This document shows positions 34,335-46,080 of a stretch of 64,000 bases of DNA, piece after piece (positions within the stretch are counted from its first letter, which is position 1; every line of letters starts with the position of its first letter). Where the stretch lies: the NCBI RefSeq assembly GCF_017591425.1, contig NW_024467121.1:16876707-16940706 (forward strand), written 5' to 3'. This DNA is from Ochotona curzoniae (lineage: Eukaryota > Chordata > Mammalia > Lagomorpha > Ochotonidae). Made by a program: the position numbers and the translations under genes. The notes under the pieces were generated by a model, which saw only the letters and a program-made list of their open reading frames with translations, had not been told where the DNA came from and made no database searches.

Positions 34335-34735
34335 AAAGTAACTTTTTTGCTTCTGATTTTCATCATTTCACATACACGTTTTTATTAATGTGTAATATTT
34401 GCACATTATTATGGGATAGATACAATATTTCAACATACAGAAATCCTACCCAATGTGGTCAGTCTGTTTCGAGGCACTGTAAGCTCTATTCTGTATCCAG
34501 CTCTACCTGGAAGGTTACCTTGCTTTAAGCTTTTGCATATGTTGGAGAACATATAGTCCTGGTGTTTCTGTGTCAGATTGGTTCACTAAAATGTGACCTC
34601 CAGTCTCATCTATCAAGCCAATATCAGGATTTTAGTCTCTTAGGATTGAACAGTGTTTTGTATGTATATAAAACCTAGTCCTAACATTCAAAATAAACAA
34701 GAATTTTAAAAAATTCTTTCCCAAGTGGGTATTAT
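34335..34735 (-). mobile_element. L1M 3' UTR remnant
   Basis: Plus-strand text 'tggtgtttctgtgtcagatt', 'ggttcactaaaatgtgacct' and 'cctccagtctcatctatcaa' is the reversed 3' UTR of ancient L1 elements (usual 'gtgtctggcttatttcacttagcataatgtcctcc'). It may belong with the L1 piece that follows at 34740, with most of ORF2 deleted, or may be a separate insertion. Confidence 0.55.
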
Positions 34736-34739
34736 GTTA

Positions 34740-36480
34740 TTATGTTTCCATATGTTCTTCCATATGTTTGTTTCTGCATGGAAGATTCCTTAGCTAACTG
34801 TGAAGCTAGTGTGGTGTTGAAGTTTCTTAGCTTTCTTTGTCTTGAAGAGTCATTGTGTTTCCATTTATTAAAGGATTGTTTTTCTGGTATTCTTGCTTGG
34901 CAGCTTCAGAATGCATCATTCCATTCCCTCCCTGCCTATGAGATAGCTGTTGAAAATTTGGTCTTGCAATGTGAATCTCCTTAAAAGTGATCTGGTGGAC
35001 CAGCACAACAGCCTAGAGGTTAAATTATTACTTTGTATGTGCTAGGATCCCATATGGGCACTGGTTTGTATTATAGCTCCTCCACTTCCCATCCAGGTCC
35101 CTGATAGTGGCTTGGGAAAGCAGTAGAGGTTGGCCAAAGCCTCGAGACCCTGCACCTGCATGGGAGACCCAGAAGAAGCTCCTGGCTTCTGGCTTTGGAT
35201 TAGCTCAGCTGTGGCCATTGGGGTGTCTTAGAGAGTGAACTAGTGGATGGAGGATCTTTCTCTCTATATATCTGCCTTTCCAATTAAAAACATAATAATA
35301 AAATAAATGTTTAAAATAAAAGGAAAAAAGTTTAAGTGATATGGTTCTTTTTTTTTCCATTAAAATTTTTATGATCATCATTGTTTGGTGTGCTTTTGAG
35401 AGTTTGACCGTAATTTGTGTTGAGTATTTCCCTGGTGAATCCTACTTAGGGGTCCTCTTAGTATTTTCTATTTACATGTTCATAACTTTTTCTAGACTGG
35501 AGAAATCTTAACAACTGTGTTACTGGGTAGCTTTTCTGTGCTCTTAATCTCGTTTACCTCAGACATGCCCATAATTCTATTACTATTTTATTTAATAGCA
35601 CCCAAAAAGTCTCACAGGCTATCTTCATTTTTCTTGTTTCTTAGTGGATATATTTAAAGAAACTTGTCTTCAAGTTCAAATATTTCTTCTGCTTGGCCAA
35701 CTCTGTTTCTGACATTTTCTATTTCATCTTTTTATTCGGTATGTTGAGGTCTTCATCTCTAAGATTTCTGTATGATTCTATTTGCTGAACTTGCCATTTA
35801 TACATTAAATCCCTAATTTCATCTAATTGTATACTTTCATGTATCTAAGTATCCCTATAATGTTTGTGGGGATCTCCCATTAGGTGTTTCATCAATCTCA
35901 CTTTTTGTGGAGGCAGATGTCAAAATATTGTTGATTTTAGGTTCCCTTTTTGGGCATAATAATTCATTGTCTTTCATTCATCTTATCACTATTTTGTTAC
36001 TTTAATATCTGCTGGACTTATTTTCTCTATAGTATGACTGTCATGAATTGAATGCTTTTACCTATAAAAGTGAATTTGGGCATCAGTGTGGTAGGCTAGT
36101 TTGGTTTTAGTTCCAGAGAGATACTGAAGTGTAATTTCCCTATGTCTTCCACCGTTAACAATGGCAGAGATTTGGAGACTCCTCTCCATCCCAGCAGGGC
36201 CATGTCAGACTGGCTGGTATGGGCCAGGGATGCAATGCTAATCCACACTGCAGGATGTGCACGCATGCATAGCCACCTGGGTTAACCAAGCTCTACTAGG
36301 CTCCTGAATGGAGAGGCTGGAGTCCTGATGAGTGTGCATAATCACCTCACTCTCCCAAGCCCTACTGGGCTATTCACTACTCTAACATCTCCTTCCATAA
36401 GCTTAGTCCTCAATGGGGTTGGAAAATTATATTCAGTTCCTTAATAAAGTAGTGGTGACATTCTGTTTGAGTGGGTTTTT
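34740..36480 (-). mobile_element. Second L1M-type LINE fragment (5' part), minus strand
   Basis: It repeats the 5' portion of the first L1: 'ctggtattcttgcttggcag', 'catcattccattccctccct', 'gagagtttgaccgtaatttg' (compare 'gtttgaccataatgtatcat' at about 31420), 'aatcctacttaggggtcctc' and '-ttctgcttggccaactctg-', then 5' UTR-like text to about 36480. Interrupted by a CSINE at 34997-35325. Because it overlaps the same region of L1 as the 28.8-33.0 kb copy, it is an independent insertion. Confidence 0.7.
34997..35325 (+). mobile_element. CSINE nested in the second L1
   Basis: Full-length: 'gaccagcacaacagcctaga', 'gctaggatcccatatgggca', 'gcttgggaaagcagtagagg', 'gcatgggagacccagaagaa', 'tctgcctttccaattaaaaa' and an A-rich tail. 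Flanks carry imperfect duplications: aagtgatctggt before and aagtgatatggt after (about 34985 and 35334). Confidence 0.92.
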
Positions 36481-36489
36481 GCAATTTTT

Positions 36490-36735
36490 ACTTTTTGAAA
36501 AGCCTCTTTTTTAGAGGGATGTTTCTTTCACTGACCCATTCCCCAGCTGTCCATCTAATTGAGGTAGGCCAATGCTAAGAGCCCCAAACCCAGTCCAGAT
36601 CTCCCAAACAGGTAGCAGTAATACAAATGTGTAAGATACCACCTGCTACCCCCTAGATGCATAGTAACAAGGAAACTAAATTTGGAGACAGATTCAAACC
36701 TAGACATTCCAAGATAGGATACAGAATACAATTAA
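36490..36735 (-). mobile_element. Old CSINE remnant, minus strand
   Basis: Reversed older-type C-repeat text: 'cagtccagatctcccaaaca', 'cacctgctaccccctagatg', 'gtaacaaggaaactaaattt' and 'gagacagattcaaacctaga'. Head and tail are eroded. Confidence 0.55.
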
Positions 36736-37294
36736 AGCCTTAGTGGTATCTCAATATTAGGAGCAGATCCTATTCCTGATGATATTCTTACAGGAACAAA
36801 GTATGTGGAACTATCCGCTCTAGGAAGCAAAAGCTTATTTATGTTTTTGTTTCTATCAGTTGACTCACTAAATTTTATGTGTTTTGTAATCAGCAAAAAC
36901 TATCTACAAACACAGAGCTTTAACTTTCATTTCAGAGTCCTATATTATCTATTCTAATTGGAAGAGGTGTGGGCATTTGCCTCTTTCTTGCTCTCTTGAT
37001 AATCAAGACAATCACTAGTGCTAATCTCATGTTTTATAAATCCCTTTGTAGGGATCACATGACCTGAAGGATATATAGAAACTGTCTATTAAAGTCTCTG
37101 TATAACATGTATTGTAATTTTTTAATGTTTGATTTTTAATGGAAATAAATAGGTTATTTGAATTAAAGCTCATTCCAAAAGTACTGGGAAAAAAATAAAT
37201 GTCTTCAGATTGACATCTGTTTAGTAACAATCATCCTACAATATTAAATCACATTGTTTGAATGAACTTAGCCTGAATCACAGCTTACAAATAC
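36736..37294. other. Unassigned AT-rich stretch
   Basis: No gene or repeat recognised. Confidence 0.45.
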
Positions 37295-37308
37295 AAGTTC
37301 ATATTACT

Positions 37309-37634
37309 GGGGGCTCAGCATGGTAGCCTAACTGCTAAAGTCCGCACCTTGCACATGCCAGGATCCCAAATGGGTGACACTTCTAATCCCAGTGGGCCCG
37401 CTTCCCATCGAGCTCCCTGTTTGTGGCCTGGGAAAGCAGGGGAAGACAGTGCAAAGATTTGGGACCCTGCACCCATGTGGAAGACCTGAATGAGGCTCCT
37501 GGCTCCTGGCTTTGGATTGGTGCAACTCTGGCCATTGTGGCCAATTGCAGAGTTAATCAATAGATGAAAGATTTTCCTGTCTCTCCTCTTTGTATATCTG
37601 CCTTTCCAATAAAAATAAAGCTTAAAAAAAATAA
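37309..37634 (+). mobile_element. CSINE with target-site duplication
   Basis: Head 'ggggctcagcatggtagcct', 'gccaggatcccaaatgggtg', 'gcctgggaaagcaggggaag', 'gggaccctgcacccatgtgg', 'tctgcctttccaataaaaat'. Flanking 14-base repeats, aagttcatattact (37295-37308) and aagttcatgttatt (37635-37648), differ at two bases. Confidence 0.95.
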
Positions 37635-37648
37635 AAGTTCATGTTATT

Positions 37649-40600
37649 GAGACCCAGGAAAGATAAGAATAATGACAGCAAAAAGTAAACACTTTAATGT
37701 TATTCATATTGCATACTCCCTTTAACTTACCCCATTTCTGGGTTTTTAAATGTTTTATTTGGACTACAACTTATCAGAACAACTTCTGCTTTATTTCAAA
37801 CAGGAATGCACTCACAAATTGTGTATTCTGGGTGAGATATTGTACTCATTGAAAATTCAGTTTCTGCCATTTTAATTGTATCTATTTTGTGTCAGTATGA
37901 TGCTGCTAGCATTCAGAGGTATCACATTCCTCTAATTTCCTATGTTTTTTCCATATAAATCTACTGCCTACCAATATTTGATCAGATCATGTTGAATTGC
38001 CTCAGCCTAAGTTCTCCTCCTCAGCTAGTGACATAACTTCCTTTTTGGATTGTTCTTACTTGAAGATTAAAATTTGTATTTCCTAAAACTGAAGTCTACT
38101 GGGTTTTTGTTTGGTATAGTTGCTGGCTCTGTGGAAGGCTTAAAGCTTTGTACTGACTTAACATTGTTATTCTGCTACTAGCTATAGAAATGAGTACATG
38201 GTACAAAAACATGTGATAGGTAAATTAATTGAGTAGTCGTGTGAGTTGTAGCTAAAGGTAGGTGATGCTAGGGGGACCTTAAATGAACAAACTGTGAATT
38301 AATGTTACATAGGAGTAAAAGGTTGTGTGTGTGGACGATGCTGTGAGCTTCTCATGCTAATTAGATTATTATTTGTTAGCCTTCATATCAGTTTCAGAAA
38401 TAAAGATCAGGTACCAGGTTCTAGCAAGTCTAAGAAATGTGTAGCCCTGGTAGGAGTTTCAAGAAATCATTACATGGCTGGAAGTACTTTGAGAAGAATG
38501 TGATGGCGATCTAAGGGGCTCACAATGTTCAAAGCAAAGCATTGGGAGCTCGAATAAAAAACTGCTTCACAAATGCTGCCAGCTGCAAAGGCAAGAATTA
38601 CAGAGGTCCCATTTCTCAGTTACACCTGCTGTCCTGTAGAGCTCCTGTTGGTTTCAAAGAAATACAACGCTTGCATCGGCTCTGTGGGATGTGGAGCATA
38701 GTGATAAATGGACCCAAGATAGGAAGAGAGAAGAGCTGCACAAGAAAAACCAAAGTTCTATGGAAAAATCTAAGTGTGAAAGAGCACTACTTTCTTCTAA
38801 CCCACAAAAGTGCTAAAAAAAAAAAAAAACCAATAGAAGTAACTATATGTAAGCTATATAATACACAGAATAGATACAGATATACATCACACAGAAAAAT
38901 TTCCTATTTTGGAATACATAAATACAAATGATCTGGATATTAGAGAATGCTATCATAAATCCATTAGGAGTTTTGTTCTTCTGCTACTACTGTCTACCAT
39001 CAAGGAAACTACAATAAGAAATATGTTATCCAAGTATGATTAGAGCTGAAATAATGAGCTGCAGAGAGTAAGTCTTGCCTGCGGAGGGAGGAGAGAAAAT
39101 ATATTCATTACAGTTTAGAGAATAGCTACATCTCTGTTTCGTCAAGCTCTCAATATTGTTGGATTTGTATCTTTGTTCCACGTGGCTTTTATTCATGTGT
39201 ATGCTGTACCATGGGGATATAGTTTAAGGTTTTTACTTGTTTAGTCATTTATCGAAATCATTAAGGATAAGGCTTCTTTCCCTCAATAGTATATAATACT
39301 AACTCTTTCATATTAAATCTTTGTGTTTGGGACTGTTTTCTCTCCAGTGAGTACTATATGTCTAGTTTTCTAGTTTTGCTCATGTAAGTTACCTTAATTT
39401 CTAGACTTATGAAATGATAGTTATTTCATCTTTTTATCAGCATTGACTTGCTTGTTTGTTTTTTGGTTAAGCAAATCTAAGATCACATCCTCATACTCTG
39501 CCAAATCCCTGCCAAGGCGTCTTTTCTTATACTACATTTAAGTTATAAATTAATTTTGGGGTGACTTGATAACCAGACGTTCCACTTTTTCATATCTCAC
39601 CACAGAAGTACAACAGGCCATCCACACGCTAGACTGCACCTGCCCTCAGCTCGCATTCTGCACCGGTGTGCTCTGCGTGTTGCTGTACACTGTGTTCCAT
39701 TGTTCCCATCTGCACCCACTTGACTGCTTTGTCTTGTCTTGCCTTGTCAAGGAGACTGCTCTAGAAATTTCTGCTTTGCTCCTACGTCATCATTTTTACA
39801 TCTGATTATTCCCACAAATGATACTATTTCTCTAATCTTAAAGATACTTCCCTTGACCCCGTGTTTCTTCTAGCTCCCATCGCTGTTCCTTATGCCACAT
39901 CATTCAATCCAGTGTTTTTATTCTCATTCTTTCCCTTCTAATCTCCTGAAATTTCTCTGAATCAGATTTCTTACCACTCCACTAAAACTATTCTTATCCT
40001 AGGCCCTAGAGTTCCACATTGAAAAATCTAATTGAGGGACTATTTTTCTAGTAAATAATCCATTTGATTCTCAAGAGAATTGACATATAATTTTGCACTA
40101 TCGTTTCAGTTTCCAACAAGAAAACTAGGTCTTTGTGGTTTGAGATTTTTTTTTTCTTTTCAAAGAACAAACACTTTCCTTTGATATTTAATCTGTCTTT
40201 TCTCTTTCAATAGTTCTTTCTCATTTGACTTCATTTAGCTGCTGTTCTGTTTTCGTGAAATTGACAGATCAATTATTTTAAATTTTTTTTCTGATAAAAA
40301 TAGTAATTCTTAAGTCTCTTATGTGCTTTGCTTTTTACTGCTAACTTTAAAATGTTTCTTAACGTCCAGTACAATTTCTTTTTCTTAAGACTCACAAGTA
40401 AGTAGATGTACATGTTTCAATGTTGTGTTGAGGCCCAGAACACATGCTTTCTTATTTAATTACTTTGAAATGTGTTTGTTTTTGCAATCAAGGAGATGAA
40501 AATTCAATGCATCTTCTGTGTGTGCTCAAATACAATTTTAGGGTGCAGACTATGTAATTTATCAGCTCAAGTTTAACAACTATGTTCAAATGTACATTAT

Positions 40601-40856
40601 TTTGGCTATTTGTGCTATCAGTTCCTAACAATGCTATATTAAAGTCTGTGCCTCAACTGTAAATTATCTTTTTTCATACTTGTAATCTAAGCTAGTTTTC
40701 TTTTATATAATTTGAGCCAATAGATAAAAATTTATAATAATGTTTTCATGGTCAGTAGACTTTCTTCACTAGATAGCAGCATTTTAGTTGGATATCACAT
40801 GAGGAAAAAACGTAGCCTTATTTTCTGAAGTATGAAAAAATCAACTGGAAAAAAAT
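37649..40856. other. Long stretch without a gene or clear repeat
   Basis: Over 3 kb of AT-rich DNA. A 129-codon plus frame (38542-38931) has no recognisable domain and runs through a 15-base A tract at about 38816-38830, which encodes its lysine run. The part at 39120-39560 and the CT-rich part at 39560-40150 faintly resemble old LINE sequence but cannot be assigned. The part at 37860-38090 looks repeat-free. Confidence 0.45.
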
Positions 40857-40859
40857 GAT

Positions 40860-41175
40860 GGGGTCTGACACAGTAACCTAGTAGCTAAAGTCCTTGCTTT
40901 GCATGTGCTAGAATCCCGTATGGGTGCTGGTTATAATACTGGCAGCCCTGCTTCCAATCCAGATCCCTGCTTGTGGCCTGGGAAAGTACCAAAGGACAGC
41001 CCAAAGCATTGGGGCCCTGCACCTGTGTGGGAGACCTGAAAGAAGCTCCAGGCTCCTGGCTTCAGATTGGCTCAGCTCCAGCTGTTGCATTTGCTTGGGG
41101 AGTGAATTATTGGACGGAAGATCTCCTCTCTGTACATCTGACTTTCCAATAAAAGTAAATAAATCTTTTAAAAAA
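40860..41175 (+). mobile_element. CSINE, plus strand
   Basis: Head 'gggtctgacacagtaaccta', 'gctagaatcccgtatgggtg', 'gcctgggaaagtaccaaagg', 'ccctgcacctgtgtgggaga', 'tgactttccaataaaagtaa'. Flanks aaaaaatgatg and aaaaaatggtg suggest a target duplication, but the poly-A makes this weak. Confidence 0.94.
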
Positions 41176-41366
41176 TGGTGTATATAGGTAAAAGTGACAT
41201 CTTAGGATTTGACTATTTTAGAGTTCTTATCATTATACCTGTGAAATGGTGGCCTTTTTACTTACTGAATTCTTAATTTAGTGGAGGATTAGACCTGTGA
41301 CTATAAAGTAAATTGAAAGAATGTTGCAAAAATTAAGAGAACATAAAACAAGCAATGACGAGGGAG

Positions 41367-41690
41367 AATGACTGGCTCAATAGCATAGTGGGTAAAGTTG
41401 CTACCTGTAATGTTGCCTTCCTGTACAGGCACCTGCTCAATCCTGGCTGTCCCAGGTGTAATCCAGCTCCCCGCTGCTAACACACCTGGGAAAGGAGTGG
41501 AAGATGGTCCAATCACTTGGGGTGGTGCCCCTGCGAAGGAGACCCTACCAAGGTGCCATTCTCCTGGTTTCAGCCAAGGCCAGCCCCAGCCAGTGCGGCC
41601 ATTCAGGGAATCAGCAAATAGAATGTTTCTGTTTGTCTTTCTGTCGGGCTTTCTTTCTCACCAATCCTGACCTCAAATAAGCAATTCTTT
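41367..41690 (+). mobile_element. CSINE, plus strand, diverged
   Basis: Head 'gactggctcaatagcatagt', 'ggcacctgctcaatcctggc', 'acacctgggaaaggagtgga', 'agtgcggccattcagggaat' and a CT-rich block ending 'caaataagcaattcttt'. The region between these landmarks is irregular. Confidence 0.85.
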
Positions 41691-42702
41691 AAAAAATGGA
41701 AATTTTATATCAATTTTTGTATGTTAATCATATACATATACACAAATATCTGTAAGTTTTATCTGTCTTTATAAACAAGGTTTTTAAGGTGACCATATAT
41801 TTTACTATGAACTTTAAAAATTCTGTAAGAATGAGATTCTCCATTTAGAGTGAGGCAATTATTTTTTATATAGGCCACGGGAAATAAAACCATGAATGAG
41901 AAAAATAATTGATTTGTATTAAGAACTTAACTTCATCCAAAAAAGCAGTATGATAGCAAAGAACAAAATGCAAATCAATCGTAATTATTCACATAATCTG
42001 AACTTGTGAATTTGCGTGCTTGCTAAAGTTTATTTGTAACCCTCAAATCAATAGTGTTTCATGGTCCTTCACAGACAGGCACAGAACAACAAAACATCTG
42101 AGCCACCAACTCCAAACCATCCAGGGTTAAAAAGGCAGAATTAGATATCCTGGTTTGTCTTTTCAACTTTCATATATATGATTTTATGTTTTCAGCTTTT
42201 ATCCTGCATAATTTGCACTTTTACGTGTTTCCCAGGAGTTGTACTACTTAAAGTTCTTAAGTTCAACATTGTGATGTACCTTAAAGAGAACTACCGTATT
42301 GCACAATTTTCATTTAGACTCAGCTGTGCTATTGGCAAGATTTCACCAAAAATGAATCCAACAACATACATTAAAGAAGACCGCTTTAAACAGAAAAGGT
42401 TGTCGATTAAGGAAAAGATGACAAGAGGCCTGTCACACTCTACCCTGCATATTTACCAGGGGCAATGATTAGTATTCACTCGTCAGGACAAAGTTATGAA
42501 CCAAAACACAAATGATGACAATTAAGCATATTTGCAATACATTTGTTGTTTAAAGTACTCAAATACAGAAAATATAAAGAAAAAGGAAACAACAAACTAT
42601 TGTAAATAGGTATATATATTGTAAATAGGTATATAGGTACTCAAGAAAGTTGATGAAAAATGGAATTAAAACAATTTCAGTTCACAAACTTTGTAAAATA
42701 CT
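41691..42702. other. Unassigned AT-rich stretch
   Basis: No gene recognised. A 96-codon plus frame (42178-42468) has no domain that I know. A small duplication, 'ttgtaaataggtatata' at about 42600 and 42619, is present. Confidence 0.45.
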
Positions 42703-42711
42703 TGTTTGTTT

Positions 42712-43031
42712 AAAGATTTATTTTTATTGGAAAGACAGATATACAGATAGGAGGAGAGACAGAGAGGAAGAATTTCTGTCCAGTGGTTCACTCCCCAAGT
42801 GGCCACAATGCCTGCAGCTGAGCCAATCTGAAGCCTGGAGCCAGGAGCTCTTCTGGGTGTTCCACACAGGTGCACAGTCCCAAGGCTTTATGCCATCCTC
42901 AACTGCTTTCCCAGGCCACAAGCAGGGAGCTGGATTGGAAGTGGAGCTGTCGGGATTAGAACTGGTGCCCATATGGGATCCTGGCGCGTTCAAGGCAATG
43001 ACTTTAACCACTCCACTATCATGCCGGGCCC
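42712..43031 (-). mobile_element. CSINE, minus strand, young
   Basis: Reversed and close to consensus: 'aaagatttatttttattgga', 'ccagtggttcactccccaag', 'caactgctttcccaggccac', 'ggtgcccatatgggatcctg', and the head 'actatcatgccgggccc'. Flanked by tgtttgttt at 42703-42711 and 43032-43040. The 95- to 137-codon frames on both strands here are products of the SINE. Confidence 0.96.
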
Positions 43032-43216
43032 TGTTTGTTTTTTATAATACATATTTTCCATGAAATCTTTGAAAGAACTTTATACTTCATGAAAACAGGT
43101 ATCTAAATGGCACACGTATAGGGTGGCTGACTTTGAAATACTTCCTTCTTGTCTTTACTGTCCCTTGATTTCACTTGCAAAAATGCAATGCTAAAATTTA
43201 AAGAGATAAAAGATCT

Positions 43217-43505
43217 TTTTAAAATATTTTTATCTGAAAGTAAATTTTTTATAGAGAAGAGGAAAGACAGAGAGAGGTCTTCCATCTGTTGATTCACTTC
43301 TCCAAAAGACCATAAAGGCCAGAGCTGAACTCCTGCAAAACTGGGAGCCAGTGCTTCTTCCAGATCTCCCAATAGGTGCAGGATCCCAACACTCTGGCCA
43401 TTCTCCACTGCTTTCCCAGGCGTTTTACCAGGAAGCTGGAGCAGAAGCAGGGCAGCACGGACAGGAACTGGCACCCCTGTGGAAATGTCAGCACCACACC
43501 AGTCC
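43217..43505 (-). mobile_element. CSINE, minus strand, diverged
   Basis: Reversed: T-rich tail, 'gaaagacagagagaggtctt', 'ccatctgttgattcacttct', 'tccactgctttcccaggcgt' and 'accaggaagctggagcagaa'. The head end at about 43490-43505 is degraded. The minus frames of 85-123 codons are by-products. Confidence 0.88.
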
Positions 43506-43734
43506 TGGTAAAATCATTAGGAAATTTTAACCAGGCAAACTTTACACACATATTTTATTGTTACCTTTTTTCTAGAAATAAAAGAGAAACATTGTTCTAA
43601 AATTTTACCTGATGAAAATAAACATGACCATAGTTTGCCAACGCTTCTTGATGGGACTAACATGATAGATGTCATCATGAGGCAAGGATAAGCATGCAAG
43701 TGAAGTCTTTCTCATCTAATCAAAGTATGAGTCC

Positions 43735-43866
43735 CACCATAGGATTCTCAGCATCACCTAACCATGATTCCCTCCTCCAAGCCACATGATTAAACACCAT
43801 CAACACGAGTTAGAAAATTAAGTTTTCAACACATCAAGTTTGACACACACTGAAATCACAACATTT
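43735..43866 (-). mobile_element. MaLR-type LTR fragment
   Basis: Plus-strand text 'ctaaccatgattccctcctc' and 'caagccacatgattaaacac', then 'attaagttttcaacacatca', is the reversed opening of a MaLR LTR. Only about 130 bases can be assigned. Confidence 0.5.
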
Positions 43867-44063
43867 ACTGAGTTCAGCTTTTCCTGTCCTTGCCATGTGC
43901 TTGGTTTAGGTACCAGGTTCGAGTTTGCCTTGATTGTAGCCACAGCCGAACCTCAGGCTAGCATAGTTCTCATTCCTTAACCCCCAGCCAGGAAGCCAAG
44001 CATGATGCCCTCAGAGATGAAAGAAAAACTTCCTGAGGGCCTTCAAGGAGGTAGCCTTTTTGT

Positions 44064-44326
44064 CTTTTATTTTAATCTGACAGATAGAGTTACAGAGAGC
44101 TTTTATCTTCTAGTTCACTTCCCAAATGGCTGAAATGGCTGGAGCTGGACCCAGGAGGTTTCTGGGTCTCCCAGGTGACCACAGGATACCCAAGGACTAG
44201 CAACTGCTTCCTCGGGTGCATTAGCAGAGAGATCAGAAGTGGAGCAGCTGGGACATGAACCCTTTCCCATAGGGGAAGCCAGTTCTGCAGGCAGAGGTTT
44301 AGTCTAGTATACCATGGCCCTGGGCC
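44064..44326 (-). mobile_element. CSINE, minus strand, with target-site duplication
   Basis: Reversed: 'tcttttattttaatctgaca', 'ctagttcacttcccaaatgg', 'gtttctgggtctcccaggtg', 'gcagctgggacatgaaccct' and the head 'accatggccctgggcc'. Flanked by aaggaggtagcctttt (about 44047) and aaggaggtaacctttt (about 44327), one base different. Confidence 0.93.
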
Positions 44327-44342
44327 AAGGAGGTAACCTTTT

Positions 44343-45479
44343 CAATTTGGATAGTAGTAAGTGACTGAAAAAATATTCTCGATACCACACTACCACAGTT
44401 AACAGATACGCAACTTCTCCATGTGAAGCATTTTTTTTTAACTTAACTATTTACCAATAAAAACAGTTTCTGAAAAATGGCTTAACAGTCGGAGCAATTT
44501 GAGTCAATTTTCTTATGTTTATTCTAAAAGATTAATACTTTAATTTTCAGCATACATAAAGAAATATATCACTGGTATTTTGGAGTTTGAACTGCATGGC
44601 TCAAGGGTCTGCTGGCACAGAGAAAAAAATAACCAGAGCTGGTAGAGTGCCTGAGGCTAAAGGATGATTGTTAGTTGATGATACTGTGTAAAGTCCTATT
44701 TTCCTCCCCTCCGTCTTGGGAGAATGCATTGTCATGTGATCTAGAGACTGGTTTTATTATGGAAACCACTGGACCAAGGCTAACTGTGGGCAGGTGCAGA
44801 TCTCTCCTGCACCCTGTGGCTCTGAGAGGAAGCTTGTATGTCTTTCTTTGTAGCAGGAGACACTAAGAGAAAACCATGCAACAATGAGGGCAAGGAATTT
44901 AATAGAGCCATCCAAATTATTTTAGACCCAATGCTGCAAACAATCCATTTTTCCTAGACAGTGCCACATGCTGATAAAATACCCATCTGATTAAAGATTC
45001 ATTATTGTTAGTACCATAATTGCAGCTATCATCAGAAAGCTGGACTGACTTGCTAGCTGCTGTGCCAGGAGTCCAGTGATGGGCTCAGGGGCACACAGGA
45101 CGCAGTTCACAGTCGATCTTCCTTGTGATGCAGATCTGCAGTTCTGTGTGCCTACTGGGCTGCTGCCTCAGATTGTCTCCTGAGTCCAAGTGAGAGAAAT
45201 GTATAAATGATGCAAAGTGAGTTGCTTAATGTTCCCTGCCTTGGAGCTTCTCCACTCTCCTTGCCTTGTTAGAGGCACTAGCATCCATCCATCAAGGTGG
45301 AACTAGGAATTTAGCCTAGCTACTTCCCCATTCATTCCCCCAAATGAGGATTTTACATGCTTATCCACCAAGCTCTTTACTCCACATCACCTACATAGTA
45401 CTTTATCTCCAGTTACCCTCTCTTAAGCCATTGTATTTTTGGAAAATATAAACCTTCATCCCCATCCTCCCCAAACCTG
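44343..45479. other. Repeat-free stretch with a candidate conserved part
   Basis: No gene recognised. Between about 44900 and 45220 the sequence is repeat-free with motif-like words such as 'tgctgcaaacaatccatttt' and 'taattgcagctatcatcaga'. It could be a conserved non-coding element, which cannot be tested here. Confidence 0.25.
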
Positions 45480-46080
45480 TTCTCCATACATTTTCTCACG
45501 TTAATAACAGTGATAATTTATCTGAATAGTCAGTAACAAGCCATTATATAATTTCCCATTATTCCTAGGATAAAATCAAAATCCTCAGCACAATATGCAT
45601 GTGCTTTAATCATCTGAATCCAACTGGTATTTATTGATCTCTGATGTTTTAACTTTTCTGCTCTACTGGTGCTGAATTACTTTTCTTTCCCTAAGTGGGT
45701 CAAATATCAAATGCTCAGTCCTGTCTTTACACATGCTTCTCATCTGCCTCTAACTCCATCACCCTTTCTTTTGTTTCCCCCATACTGGTGTAGGGAATTT
45801 CATTTCATCTCTAAGCTTACCATGAATGTTGCATCTCTAAGTGCCATTTAATGTCTCCTTGAATTGAACTCTTCATTACCTTTTCCTGCTACCTATTTCT
45901 TTGGCCATTCTCCATGGCTGCATTATACTACCACATATGGATCATGTGCCAGTCTCTTTACTGTTGCATTAAACATTTGCTAGAAACCAGGGACAATGGC
46001 TTGTCTTGTATTTATCACAGGCACCTCACACAGCCCCTGACATGTAATACATACAAAGTAAATATTTTAAGCTGAATGGG
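45480..46080 (+). mobile_element. LINE2 (L2) 3' end
   Basis: The order fits L2: 'cctaggataaaatcaaaatc' and 'ctcagcacaatatgcatgtg' (usual 'aggataaagtccaaactcctta-gcatggc'), the CT-rich middle, then 'accagggacaatggcttgtc', 'tcacacagcccctgacatgt' and 'aatacatacaaagtaaatat' at the end (usual 'cagggactgtgtc-...-agtgcctggcacatagtaggcgctcaataaat'). Very old and non-functional. Confidence 0.85.

Noticed and set aside
38542..38931. 129-codon plus frame with a lysine run
   Set aside because: The lysines come from a poly-A tract, and no motif or exon context supports a gene.
39120..40150. LINE remnant
   Set aside because: The texture suggests old LINE text, but I could not find an ordered set of landmarks, so it is left unassigned.
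42650..43063. 137-codon plus frame and 95-codon minus frame
   Set aside because: Both are translations of a minus-strand CSINE and its flanks.
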